Below are positions 11,150 to 22,074 of a stretch of DNA of 64,000 nt, piece by piece. The position numbers and the translations under genes are program-made. The DNA comes from Ilyonectria destructans (taxonomy: Eukaryota > Ascomycota > Sordariomycetes > Hypocreales > Nectriaceae). Within the stretch, counting starts at the first letter, position 1; every line of letters starts with the position of its first letter. The stretch spans positions 1,054,001 to 1,118,000 of the forward strand of contig JAHEWK010000003.1 in assembly GCA_020740775.1 (NCBI GenBank), read 5' to 3'. The notes under the pieces were generated by a model, which worked only from the letters and a program-made list of their open reading frames with translations, did not search any database and had not been told where the DNA came from.

Positions 11150-12265
11150 GATCTCGGCGTCTGATCGAGCTGAAAATGGGAAAAGGTGAAGAAAGAACGC
11201 TGGTCAGGATATCAACAGAGCAGATTCGAGGGAACTCTTGCGAACAATAGAGACCGACAGATCTAGCCTTGAAGAGGGAGGTGGGATCTGGGCACATAAA
11301 TAGCGCCTCCACGTTTGACCATGGAGCGGGCCGATGGAGCTTGACTAAAAGATGACAACCCGCCTCGGAGCTGAACTGCAATCGGGCCAGCTGATCAGTC
11401 AAATTGATTATAACTGCAGCTGGTATACGACATTGAAGCCAATCAAAACGCGACTGACGTCTTCCAGAGGAGAAGGATGTTCTTGGCCTCTTGGGATTGA
11501 GAAGCGCGCCGCAAAAGGACCATTGTCAGCCTGGACGCCTAACAGGGATAGCCCAATCCAATTCGACACCAACGGCCCCCACGGCAAAGGACCCCCAAAA
11601 CAGAATATTGCTGACGCAGAGTCGTCAGCATCATCGCGTGATATGTGCATTCGGGATGGTGTCATGCATTGTCGCCTCACAGGGCTGAAGAAAAAGCATC
11701 AGTTGCGGAGACATTAGATTGGTGGTATTTCCGGTGAGACATGCATTGGTGGATGCAAACCAGAAAGACTCCGAGTCAATGGCACTTTGAGAATGAGTGA
11801 CGAGGTTGCGCCTGGAGTCTAGGCACCAGCTGTGGGATCAAAGCGATTCATTGGTTCGAGCATTCACACGAAGTAAACGGATGCAACATGCAATATACCA
11901 GGTGCACAAGGGAACGTTCCATAACGCAGAGCTGATAATGTACCTTATGTACGGTAACACTCCTTCTCACAGCTAATGCTCTTCGCTTTTGAACGTAGCA
12001 TCATCCCAGATGGGGACGGGCCGAGCCGATATTTGTGCACGCTAGTTGCAAGTTGAAGTATGCCGAACAAATCTGACGCTCTGCCAAGGAGAAAGTAGTG
12101 TATTAATATTAACAGGAACAAGTCATTATCAAGGACTTGTTAATAAGCATCCTGTTATTTTATATTTTCGTTTATTGTGCAGTGATCTAGGATGCGCGTA
12201 GACTTTCTGATCGAATCCAGCACCCGATCTACCCTAGACTTAAGACGTGCCCAGGATGGCATCTT
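11150..12265. other. Intergenic region upstream of NLR
   Basis: About 1.1 kb with the NLR promoter and the 3' flank of the CoA-transferase gene. It contains a short hairpin (AACAAGTC...GACTTGTT, about 12118-12141) in an AT-rich stretch. No convincing gene on either strand. Confidence 0.45.
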
Positions 12266-13648
12266 TTACTCCTCCATCGAATCACTAGGCTGGGAGAAGC
12301 CCAGCTCTGCAAATATTGCTGCATTGTGCTGGCCAAGCGCAGGAACTGCATCCATTCTCACAGAGTCTGCATCCTTTGCGCCAGGCGGGAGAAGCGCTGG
12401 AACCTTGCCAGCCGGCGTATCAATCTCAGTCCAGCGTCCTCTTGCTCGTAACTGAGGATGGCCCCAGACGCCTTGCATGTCGTTGACTTTTGCATTGGCG
12501 ATACCTGCCTTGTCTAACCTTGCGAGAACTTCCCCCGCCTCCAAGGTCGAAAATGCTTCTAGAATTATTGCCTTCAGAGCATCGCGATTCTTTGTCCGTT
12601 GCGAGTTGTTGACGAATCGCTCGTCCTTTGCGAGCTCAGCATTCTCCAACACCCTTGCGCACAGATTTGCCCATTCCCGTTCGTTCTGGATACCAAGCAT
12701 CACAGATCCACCGCCACTCGTTGCAAACGGACCATACGGATAGATCGCTGCGTGTGCTGCGCCCGCACGGTCTGGGCCTGGGGCTCCCTCAAAGGCGTAG
12801 TACAGCGGGAAGGACATCCATTCTGTCATAGCCTCAAGCATGGAAATGTCGATGTGGGATCCCTTGCCCGTCTTGCCTCTCTTCAGCAATGCCGCCAAGA
12901 TGTTTTGACATGCGAACGTCCCCGCCGAAATGTCGGCGACTGAGATGCCAACCTTTGCAGGCTCGGACGGTGTCCCTGTCACAGAGAGGAGGCCGGCCTC
13001 GCTTTGTACTAGCAAGTCATATGCCTTCTTGTCACGGTAAGGACCATCTGAACCGTAACCAGAGATGTCGCAGACAATGAGGCCTGGGTGTTCATCCTTC
13101 AAGTCGTCGAAGGACAGCCCGAGCCGCTGGCTAGCTCCGGGTGCCAGGTTCTGCACCAAGACATCAGCCTTTGCAAGAAGCGCCCTCAGCACCTCAAAGT
13201 CCCTGGGGTTCTTGACATCGAGTGCCAGGCTCTCTTTTGAGCGGTTGGTCCAGACAAAGTGAGATGCTAGGCCGCGCACGCGAGTATCGTAGCTTCGAGC
13301 AAAATCGCCGACGCCTGGGCGCTCGACTTTGATCACACGTGCACCCAGGTCGGCTAGCTGGCGCGTGCAAAACGGCCCCGCGATGGCATGCTCCAAGCTT
13401 ACAACGGTAACACCGTCGAGGGGAAGCATCTTTCGGCTTGGCGTCTGGGCGGGGTTGGTGTACCAATTGCGTTGGAACGGAGATATGGGGCTTCTATGCG
13501 CCGCGATGCAACACCTTCCAGTGACTCTCGCCCGGAGTATCGAACGTGCGGACGTGGTGTATTTGATGGATGGAGTCGACGACGAAATCTTTATGGATCT
13601 GACCGGCGTGCGGAGACCAGTGGCCAGCGATGAAGTTCTGAACGCCAT
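12266..13648 (-). CDS. CoA-transferase family III (CaiB/BaiF), probably mitochondrial, 460 aa from the favoured start
   Basis: The core starts MLPLDGVTVVSLEHAIAGP and continues with the family III hallmarks: ADLGARVIKVERPGVGDFAR, NRSKESLALDVKNP, DVLVQNLAPG and GYGSDGPYRDKKAYDLLVQ. The conserved aspartate expected to form the enzyme-bound anhydride lies in the VADISAG segment. These enzymes move CoA between carboxylic acids (formyl-, succinyl-, HMG- or itaconyl-type substrates); the substrate is not determinable. About 78 residues rich in Arg, Ser and Thr with few acids precede the core, as in a mitochondrial presequence. I prefer the ATG at 13648 (MAFRTSSLATGL...); the frame is open to an ATG-like position at 13819, so a longer start is possible. 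Confidence 0.85.
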   Translation of the reverse strand: MAFRTSSLATGLRTPVRSIKISSSTPSIKYTTSARSILRARVTGRCCIAAHRSPISPFQRNWYTNPAQTPSRKMLPLDGVTVVSLEHAIAGPFCTRQLADLGARVIKVERPGVGDFARSYDTRVRGLASHFVWTNRSKESLALDVKNPRDFEVLRALLAKADVLVQNLAPGASQRLGLSFDDLKDEHPGLIVCDISGYGSDGPYRDKKAYDLLVQSEAGLLSVTGTPSEPAKVGISVADISAGTFACQNILAALLKRGKTGKGSHIDISMLEAMTEWMSFPLYYAFEGAPGPDRAGAAHAAIYPYGPFATSGGGSVMLGIQNEREWANLCARVLENAELAKDERFVNNSQRTKNRDALKAIILEAFSTLEAGEVLARLDKAGIANAKVNDMQGVWGHPQLRARGRWTEIDTPAGKVPALLPPGAKDADSVRMDAVPALGQHNAAIFAELGFSQPSDSMEE

Positions 13649-13819
13649 TGATACGAAACACAGCGGATGGAGTAACTGTAAACAACCCCCCATAAATGGG
13701 AAGCCCTGTCTTGGAATCTGCGGCTTGGAAGTTGATGCAGATGAAGGGCGAATGTGATGATGTGTGTATCTGGTAGGATGTCTAAATAGTCGTGGTTTAC
13801 TTGCTTGAATCAGTGTCAA

Positions 13820-14524
13820 CCTTCAGATCGGCTTCTTGCCGCGACCCAAGTCGGCTATATGAATGGGGAGACTGGGCAAAACCGGGACTGACCCGGCGCC
13901 ATATCAATCACCAATGCAGTCGACAACCACTTAGAATAATGACTTTGAGAACGCTTGTTATACATTAACAAATATTCTGATCCACCAGGCCCTGTGCCGA
14001 ACTCCATTGAAACCCAAAATCGCTGATAAATATCACGAGGCCTCTCCAAACGTTGTTCCCGAAATGCGTGTGTCGTTAACCTTCCATCAATCCTTTCAGG
14101 ATGGCTTGGCCCAGCGGCGCACCCTCTATCATAAAAAAAAATGCTGCGACCCAGTCGAGCTCTAGAATTTAAGTTGTTTTGCGCCGAACTCCTAATGCTG
14201 CGCCTCAGCACGCGGTGAGGCTAACCAGTCCCGGAAGGGCAAGCGACGGCCTGGTAAATGGATCCCGGGAGATGCTGTTACCCTCCCTGCGCTATTCGAT
14301 CCAGGCATTTTGAAAGATCGTATTTCAATCCGGCGTGAATACGAAGGTCCAATCTTCCGTGCTTGTGACGCGTCACTTCGGTGGATGACGCGTGCGCGAG
14401 TGTTCCGAAGATGCCGATGAGAATTCCTCAGCTAGAATTAGAACTCGTAGCATTTGGCTGAGGTGCGCGTGGAATGAATATTCGTTGGAATATCATCCAC
14501 TAATGACGGATTGCACGGTGTTCA
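13820..14524. other. Intergenic, no feature supported
   Basis: About 0.7 kb between the CoA-transferase and the small membrane protein gene. Short open frames here lack ATG starts or recognisable content. Confidence 0.4.
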
Positions 14525-15083
14525 TTAGTGGTTCGAAAGGCCATCTCGAGGAACAGTCGCTGTGCCTTGGCGTATTGATGGCGACAAAGAATCCGTGGAC
14601 TCCCTGTAACTTGGCGGTGGAGGGCCCGCTCGGGTATCTGACGTCTGGTGCTTCATTGGCGTTGGAGCATGTGTGGGAGCAGGTGCTTGAGGCATGCGTG
14701 AGGGCTTTGCCTTTGATGATGGCGGTGCCGATGCAATGCCGTAGTCATCTAGCTCCTGGATGTCCTTGAGGTCTTCCATCCTCTCCATCTTGGTGCGTCT
14801 CCGATGCAAGTAGAACAGGAAGCAGAGGAAGGCGATGCCACATATGATGCTGATTCCGAGGTTAAACACGGCTGCTCTCAACTCCCAATGGGCTGTGAAC
14901 ATACCTAACTATGATAATCGCAATCATCAGTTTCCCTCCAGACAGTTGAGACTTTTCGCAGGTGTTGTTGCTTTCGGTATCGACGCACGTCTCCTCCGAC
15001 TTGCGGGGGAGCAGCCGCGTGAGCAGAAACCCGCCGGCGCTGGAGGGCAGCGCATCGCTGTTCTGGTCCTGGTCGAGATACAT
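14525..15083 (-). CDS. Small single-pass fungal membrane protein, 167 aa
   Basis: Two exons, 15083-14905 and 14849-14525, joined by a 55-nt intron (donor AG|GTATGT, acceptor AATCAG|C, TTTAAC branch-like site). The spliced frame fuses a short ectodomain with two cysteines (EETCVDTESNNTCEKSQ) to one hydrophobic span (KLMIAIIIVSIICGIAFLCFLFY, in two parts across the junction). A basic stop-transfer HRRR and an acidic/proline-rich cytoplasmic tail follow. The layout Cys-x-CEK, single TM, LHRR, then charged D/L motif occurs in a widespread Pezizomycotina family of unknown function. The start at 15083 is the first in-frame ATG before the Cys motif. Function unknown; orientation inferred from the positive-inside rule. 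Confidence 0.68.
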
Positions 15084-15597
15084 GCTGGCGACTTCTGAGC
15101 GATATGCACCTATTGCGAGGGATAATTTTCTTGGGTCGAATATCGAATGAAGATGAATTGAAGTTCGTGATCCGAACACCACGAGGTTGCGACTGCGCAA
15201 AGAGGGGAGGGAAATTAGCAGAGGATCCTTGGCTGGCCTCCCTGTCCATTCTCGTCATTAGTTCCAGAAACATACCACGCGATCACTGGGAGTCTTCCCC
15301 CCGAACTCAGCCCCCCATGCTGTGCAAAAGGGGACGGGACATGCTGGTCAGGGCGAGCCAGTGCACTTCGGAAGCCATCGATCAAAGTGAAACTGCGCAT
15401 TCCATTTGCCATCCCAGGCGCCGCCATCATTTCCGTATTTCCATGCGGAGCACGCACGGGGAGCAATAGCGTCCCGTTACCCCGGCGCTTGCTCTATTTG
15501 GTGTGACATTCATTAAACCAAGTGGGTTGCCCCCCCCCTGGCCCTTGTTTCAAGGCAATGCTGAACGTACTTGGTATTTAAATATAGTGAATATGTA

Positions 15598-15904
15598 CGG
15601 GGCTCTTTCAAAAGTCTTATCCAAGCACTACTAGTAACATTTATCCCTGTCGGTTACCTGAGATACATGAGGCTGTGACAGTCTCGTCAAGTTATCTGCT
15701 ACGGCCGTTATAACTTCAAGGGTTATAGGCGCTGCTGATCAGGATCTAGCGGTCGCTAGTGTGCTGTAACCCCCTATCTTTTAGGGCTTATAGAAATCAG
15801 GAAGTACTTAGTGTACTTACCCTCATTCCTTACCTTAGGTAATGATTGGTTGACTCACTAGCGTTTTTTTTTCTTCTGGACTAGACTTTTGAAAGAGCCC
15901 TCCG
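15598..15904. mobile_element. MITE, about 307 bp, Tc1/mariner-like, with TA target duplication
   Basis: Terminal inverted repeats of about 20 bp: GGCTCTTTCAAAAGTCT on the left (15601-15617) and its reverse complement on the right (15884-15900), extended by CGG/CCG at the very ends. One extra base distinguishes the right end. The dinucleotide TA flanks both sides (15596-15597 and 15905-15906). The interior has no open frame. Size, TIRs and TA duplication fit a non-autonomous Tc1/mariner (Fot1/pogo-like) derivative. Confidence 0.75.
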
Positions 15905-15948
15905 TACAATGTACAAGGTATCTGCCCTGTCTGCAGCCTCCCCGCCTC

Positions 15949-17691
15949 TCAGCTCTTCCTCCAGCCCACTCCGTGTGTCTTCAATCCCCAGATTAAGGGC
16001 GCCTGAAACAGCACCAGGATGGCGTAAATCCCAAATGTCCAGCCAGGCCCAATCACGCGCATCAGTGGGTTGAATGACGCCGTTCCCGCCCCCGCGCCCA
16101 AGCAGCGCACTAGGTTGGACGCCGCCTGTGCGGTCGCTGATCGATGAGCATTGTAATCCGTGAGGAGCGTCGCCGTGATCTATTGTACATGGAGGATTAG
16201 CGACAGCTGATCGTAAGAGGGCAGGACGTTATTACCGTGAAGAGGGTGGCTCCGGTGGCTCCTGCGAGAACTTGCATTCCCAGCATCGATGCGATGTGCT
16301 ACAGGGTTGTCAGCACCCGAAACAAGCCATACTATGTGAGGCCGGGCGCTTACCGTCTTGAATTCGGCGACCAGTCCATAGCCAACTGTTGCAAGGGCGC
16401 TTAGAACAGTTGCCACATACGCGCCCTGCAATCGCGTCTCCTCAATTGGGAAGCCCTCGATCTCGTGCAGATGCCGGACACCCACATCCTCTGCGCCGAA
16501 GTTGCGATGAGCGCGACGGAAATTCCAATCAAGATACTTCCCTGCTTCAGTTAGCACTTTATCTCAAGCATTGAGGAGGCGCGACAGTCAGTACCAGTGA
16601 GCTTGGCAAAGATTGCCGCCGAGACTCCGGCCGGCAAGTAAATCAGCCCGGCTTGGAGGTAGTCGAGATCGTAAATTTCGATGGTCAGCGATGCTAGAGA
16701 CGTCTGAAGCGTCATGAAATTGACGTATGCTAAGGCTCCGATCAAAATCGTGAAGAGAGAGCCCTTGTGTGCAAGTACTGAGAGAGAAGTGAGGGGATTG
16801 GGAAATCGGCATCTCCTCGTGCCCGGTTCCTGGTGACGCTCGTTTTGTTGCACGGTCCCCCTCGCATCACCCTTGGGAGATAGTAAACTCCAATATATTC
16901 CTTTCGCTGGCCTGCTTCCGTCGCCTACTATTCTTCTTTGCGTTTCGGGGAGAAATAGGACGAGCATCAGCAGAGTGAAGCCAGTAAGAATGGAGAGGAA
17001 CCAGAAAATCCAGCGCCACCCAAATTTGTCTGCCATAACTCCTCCAAGCACTGGGCCTAGGGTTGGCGCCATGGTTGTACTATACCTTAGGTCAGCTTAT
17101 GCATACCCAGTCATATTGTCCACCTTACAAGAGGAAAATGGTCCCAATGAAAGATCCCCTCTCTCCAACAGTGGTAATGTCTGCAATGACACCGTAGGCG
17201 GCGCCCACTGTGCCCGAGGCCCCGGCACTCAGCAGCATCCTGAGGATAAGCAAGACACTCCATTTGTTCACACAGGCCATCCCCAAGTTCGCGCCTAGCA
17301 TAAGGATGAACAGGAGAATGTACACAGGTTTGCGCCCGCTCTTATCAGCGATGTCGCCCATGAACGCGGGAGCAATTCCAGCAACAATCATGTAAGACGT
17401 TACAGTCAGATTCATGAGTGTCAAAGATACGTTGAGCGCTTTCGATATCGGCGTAAGTGCCGGAAGGTAGACAAAACTACTTAGGGTCGAGAACATGGAA
17501 GCGAACGACGCCATCAGCGAGATCCAACGCTTCTGCCATTTCGAGAAGACTGAGGCGGACCCATTTGCTGATCCTGTCCGTTCGAGATCCGCATTTTGTT
17601 GTTGAATATCTTCCGGTGATGGTTCGTCGTCTGGCTGCTGGGCAATACCCGGTTTTTGAGCTCCACGAGCAAGTGATGGATTGTCAGTCAT
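15949..17691 (-). CDS. MFS drug:H+ antiporter, DHA1/QDR-like, 509 aa, five exons
   Basis: Exons: 17691-17129, 17079-16595, 16541-16354, 16298-16236 (only 63 nt) and 16179-15949. All junctions are GT..AG and keep frame. Residues ~1-60 are polar; TM1 begins SLMASFASMFSTLSSFVYLP. The MFS motif A region reads GDIADKSGRKPVYI, and TM5 carries the drug-antiporter motif C-like APTLGPVLGGVMADKFGWRW. The last exons supply TM10-12, including an ITATLLTDYNAHRSATAQAA segment typical of QDR/FLR-type fungal exporters. The protein ends with a short GWRKS tail. It is likely a plasma-membrane exporter of antifungals, polyamines or organic acids; substrate unknown. Its 3' end lies 45 bp from a MITE. Confidence 0.87.
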
Positions 17692-18294
17692 TTACGTGAG
17701 GGGAGATCCTGGAGCTCAGAGTGTTGATAATTTATTCTCAGTTTTCTATGTTTGTGGGATTGAAGGATATATTTTATCTAGTTGCTTTTCATTGACTCCT
17801 GGATTTACCGTTGCAATGCCAAGAAACAACTTTCGCCGCGTGACTCATTCTTGCCAATCGGGGTACGCCCTTCTGTTGATTAGCCGTCCTGTCATCGGGT
17901 CTCTTACTGTATTGCGCTGGCCGACACCTAGGAGTTCTAACGCCGCTGACCTCCAGTCCAGGCACTACCTAATGTGGTAGCTCCGCCCAAGACTCGAAGC
18001 GGCGCGTCCATTTTCGTCTTTAACTCAAGGACGCCGCTGGAAGCCCTGGTATTTCGGAATTACTGTAAGTAATGACTTTCGCACATTGGTTATTTTAATA
18101 GTTTAAAATTAAAATTGTTTCATCGCTATTCACTCTATCCTGATGGTTGCTCTCAGGGAGGTTGCTACGAAAGTGATTGCAAGGCAGGCTTACCCATGGA
18201 TCGTGACTCAAGACCACTCAGTGAGCTAGGAACCTTTGAGGGCAATCTGCGCATCAAGTGGTTCAACCAGGGCTGCTGTTATCTATGATGGCAC
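17692..18294. other. Intergenic, promoter of QDR-like gene
   Basis: About 0.6 kb, AT-rich near 18060-18130. It serves as the QDR-like promoter and the 3' flank of the next minus-strand gene. Nothing else supported. Confidence 0.4.
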
Positions 18295-19716
18295 TCACTT
18301 TCGACCAAAACGAGAAAAGAGGGCATTACGCTTGCTCTCCTTCTGCTCCTTTCGGTCTCTGGAACCCTCTCGGTCTTTCGGCTCCTCTGGGTCCTTGTGT
18401 TCTTCTCGGTCCATGCGACTGTCGGACTCTTCCTGCGTATCCGACTTGGCGTTTTTGAGGCGAGAAAAGATGGTGTTGATTTTGCTTTCCTTGTGTTCCT
18501 TTCGGTCCTTGGGCGCCTCTCGGTCTTTTTGGTCCTCTTGGTCCTTCTGGTCCTCTGAGTCCTCAGGCTCCTTTCGTTCCCCGTCTTTGTCTGATTTTTC
18601 TGGCGTATCAGACAGCGTGGAATTTGTGAAGCGAGAAAGAAGGCTGTTGAGCTTGCTCTCCTTATGGTCCTTTCGGTCCTTGTCCTCGTTGTCTTCGCCG
18701 TCCTTTTGGTTCTTTCGGCGCTTGTGCTTGTCCAGTTCCTCATGAGGGTCCAACTGCGTTGTGTTTTCGTCCATGACCTGCTGTGCAAGCGAGACTGTGT
18801 TTTCTCCGGCCGGTACCTCTCCTCCTTGATCCACATCCTCTGTCTTAGCGAAGAGATCGATGACCTTGCCGGAACCGGTCAGTCTCTCGTAAACGGCTAG
18901 AGTGGTGCCGAATTCCTTGCGCATGCCGACCTTGATAGCGTCAAGCAGCTGTAAGGCGTAGGTTTGACAGTTGTTGGTGATGAGGTTGTATCCGGGTCGC
19001 TTGTCTCTAATGGCTTGGATCACAGATTCTCCTGCATGCTGTTAGATATTTGATGGTGAAATGCTCATAAAAAGCTTGGAAAGTTGGCAACTCACCAGCC
19101 CGCCGAATTGCATCATCATTGAAGCGTGTCTCGCCCACCTTGAAAGTGTGCCATTCCTCTCGATTGACCTTCTCGTTGGTATAGATGACATCGAAATTCT
19201 CGTCCTAGAACCGGGTTCTCTGTTAGCGAGGCAGGGTTGATTCCCCAGCCTTCAAAACGTACCATCCACAGCTGATGGGCATAGTCGCCGACAAGCACCG
19301 CCCAGTGCTGCGTGGGATCCGGGTACTTGTGAATCTTCTCTGTAATCATCTTACCCAGCCCGGTATCTTCAGCGAACCACTTGCCGGCCAGGCCGCCCAC
19401 TGGATGCCAGCCGACTTCGACCGGCCGGAGCGGCCCATCGAGCACAGGGTCCGTCACAGGGACTACACTGGGTTGGACTCCCAACCCGGCAGCATGTTTC
19501 AGGGCTAGCTCGCCTTTGGTGAGGTTTTCGGATCTACATGCAGCGATCAGCAATCGACCCAGGGAGAAGCAACTCAAGTAAGAGATGCAGGGGCATTTGG
19601 TCACTGTCAGGATGGTGGGGCGCGTGTCGGGGGAAAAAGGCGCACACATACAGAAACTTGCCAACAAGGTCCCGCTTCCTCTCCTGGCTCTCCCCTCCAT
19701 TTTCAGATTCCGACAT
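18295..19716 (-). CDS. Papain-like His/Cys protein (LRAT/NlpC-P60-like) with charged KESK-repeat tail, 393 aa
   Basis: Four exons: 19716-19652, 19533-19263, 19204-19096 and 19031-18295, all GT..AG. The N-terminal ~180 residues contain HWAVLVGDYAHQLW (H98) and, about 70 residues later, NNCQTYALQLLDAI (C170). A His followed by an aromatic-hydrophobic strand and a later NC at a helix start is the circularly permuted papain arrangement seen in LRAT/HRASLS enzymes (thioesterase or acyltransferase). Assignment is by motif only. From ~225 the tail is dominated by Lys, Glu, Asp, Arg and Ser, with three repeats KESKxNxxxSR at ~272, ~329 and ~379 preceded by DRK. The repeats could form amphipathic or lipid/nucleic-acid-binding elements. 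Function unknown; the exon joins are strong. Confidence 0.72.
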
Positions 19717-20938
19717 GGTAACTGATGAGGCGCAACCGACGAGTCGCAACTGCAAAGCGCAAAGCCCAGGACGGATGTTCCGGTTGCCCGCTCCAGATAG
19801 CAAAGATGGAGGGGTTGGGCTTTGCTCATTTGAGTGCTTATCGTCTGGGCTGATTCACGTGAGTACGAACCGGCGCCGTTGTTGAGCTGGCCAATTAAAC
19901 TCAACGCTGATGAGCTTAATACAAAAGTCAGCCTAGGCGTTAGTCATGCTCTTGGTTGTCAGAGTGAGAATGTGAGCTAATAATGCGTTGTACTACGTAG
20001 TACTCTATGGGCCCTATTTTTGCTACTTAGTGGAGTGGGAGGATTTTCTGATTCGTAGTTCCCCCAATGTACTTGGCATGAACTGGGGGAGTTTGGGCTG
20101 GCCGCGGCGACTCGTCCAATATCATAGGTTAAAACAGCCTTATTTGGTATGGCAAATGAAAAACAGCCGCCGTAGCTCACTTCGAGCGATTTTAGTTATT
20201 TCGCCATTGGCGTTAAACTCTTGGTAAGTTTCTTTTAGTTCCCTCGGAAATTCAGGCGATCAGCCAGGATAGCTATATGCTTTCACAGAGTGGTGCTGAA
20301 TTCAGTGTGAACAACTTCTTCCAGTATATCCTCAGAATACTCATTATCGTAGTCTTCACTATTGCGTACAAGTTGATCTTGTGCACGCCGTGACGCGACC
20401 CTGCCACGGCTGCTCTCAAGGCTGGACGGCGCCACCTTGGCACTAAAGAAATTAACGAGGTCGATGCTTACTACTCGATGTCTAAGTGGCGGCGCTTCAG
20501 GACCTATGTCCAACTTTGGTGGTGTAGCAATAGTAGATACTTATATAGAATGCCAGTTTTGTATAATAGAGTGTTCCACTTTTGTTGGTTGGGTAAATAA
20601 TAGATTGAGATGAGCCGCGAGCTCAATGGTGGTGAGCCTCTCGGCCACGTCAACCCTAGTGCTTCATAGATTGTTAAGTAGGAAATTTCACAGCAATTTC
20701 GAATTAGCTATCTAGGCCGCAATTTATAATTGTGATTGGGGGTTCAAAGTACGATAATCGTACTGTCCTAAACCAGTATCACATTGGCGATCTTACTCAG
20801 TCATCAGGCTGGAACAACGTTGCGCCGATGTTGAGTTTCATTAGTGCGTGGCATCATAGAACCCCAACATCAACCTTCCCTAACAAAACAACTATTGACC
20901 CTTCTTGCGTATTTTTTTCATCACCAAGAAATATCGAC
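19717..20938. other. Intergenic, no supported gene
   Basis: 1.2 kb shared 5' region of two divergent genes. AT-rich around 20520-20720. A 76-codon frame at 20283-20513 (minus) starts at TTG and has no recognisable content. Confidence 0.4.
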
Positions 20939-21712
20939 ATGTCATCTTTTTCCTTGACGGGTGCCCTGCTTGCCTCCGACGACGATGGCTACCAGCGAGC
21001 GACTCAGTCCCAGTTCCTCCGACTCGCTGCCAATGGTCAGGCTTCAAAGGATATATTGGGCAGATGGCTTGCAAATGACCGACTCTACATCCACAGTTAT
21101 ATCCGCGGCATCGGTCGCCTAATAAGCTTCCTTCAATTCCCAGACACGGCCCCTGATTCAGCGGATAATTCAGGGTCCACCACCAAGCTTCTTGACTGGC
21201 TCGTCGGCGCCTTGGTCAACATCAGACGCGAGGAGAAGTTCTTCGTTAAGACAGCCGCTCAATACGGTATCGAGATCAATCTGGAGACCGATCGTGACGG
21301 TCGGGTTCCCAAAAATGCTAAACTCGAAGGGCTACAGCGCTGGGAGGCCCTGTTTGACTCACTCGCCCCGGAAAGCGGTCATGAACTGCCGTGGCTAGAA
21401 GCTGCCGTGGTATATTGGGGGACGGAAAAGTGTTACCTGGATGCTTGGTCTTGGGCAAAAGCGCAGCTCATTGTACAGGAAGACGCCAGCAAGGATGAAG
21501 ATGGAGGCGCACTCAGAAACGAGTTCATCGACAATTGGACGAGCAAAGAGTTTTCCAAGTTTGTAGATGAGTTGGGAACCATCATTGACGAAGCTGTGGA
21601 GGAGCAAGTGGGGAAAAGAGGCGAGAGCGCCAAACATGAGTTGTTTAAACGAGCAGAGGCCAAGTGGCTCGAGATTCTCATCGCTGAAACAGCGTTCTGG
21701 CCAAATTTGTAA
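20939..21712 (+). CDS. TENA/THI-4 (PQQC-like, haem-oxygenase fold) protein, 257 aa
   Basis: Intronless frame starting at the ATG at 20939 (MSSFSLTGALL). The all-helical sequence, with QSQFLRLAANGQASKDILGRWLANDRLYIHSYIRGIGRLISFLQ near the start (broken here only by reading) and LPWLEAAVVYWGTEKCYLDAW later, is characteristic of the TENA/THI-4 family. An acidic helix EEKFFVKTAAQYGI lies between them. Family members include thiaminase II-type pyrimidine salvage enzymes, but many fungal single-domain copies are uncharacterised and wrongly labelled transcription factors. The frame extends 69 codons upstream of this start, but that part lacks family similarity. Location is probably cytosolic; no targeting signal seen. 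Confidence 0.8.
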   Translation: MSSFSLTGALLASDDDGYQRATQSQFLRLAANGQASKDILGRWLANDRLYIHSYIRGIGRLISFLQFPDTAPDSADNSGSTTKLLDWLVGALVNIRREEKFFVKTAAQYGIEINLETDRDGRVPKNAKLEGLQRWEALFDSLAPESGHELPWLEAAVVYWGTEKCYLDAWSWAKAQLIVQEDASKDEDGGALRNEFIDNWTSKEFSKFVDELGTIIDEAVEEQVGKRGESAKHELFKRAEAKWLEILIAETAFWPNL

Positions 21713-22074
21713 TTGTCTTACCACAATTGAACCTACCCTATGAGAGCGATTTACTCTTTCATACAGCTGAAGGTTTGAAATGGGAATCGGTTTCTTTTGC
21801 AAGAACTTGAATCTCGGTGACACCGCCACGTAACTATCAAGTCATTGAACCCTTGTATCAATTGTCTGTCTTATCAGTAATTTTATGGATAGCATTACTG
21901 TTGACGATACCAGTTTATTATTGACTACATAGCCGGGCCAAGGACTCGATAGTACACCCTTGCGTCTCTTGCTACTCTAACAAGATCGTATGATCTTCGT
22001 GATAAACTATACGAAATTGAACTATATCCAAGCATGTTTCAACTTCGTTCGCCTATGTCATCCCAGCTATCTGG
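21713..22074. other. Intergenic between convergent TENA gene and RTA1 pseudogene
   Basis: About 360 bp, AT-rich, holding the two 3' ends. No further feature. Confidence 0.4.

Noticed and set aside
13329..13757. 142-codon plus-strand frame over the CoA-transferase N-terminus
   Set aside because: Shadow of the presequence region; no recognisable motif.
20283..20513. 76-codon minus-strand frame
   Set aside because: Begins with TTG, shows no domain or intron context, and lies in an AT-rich spacer.
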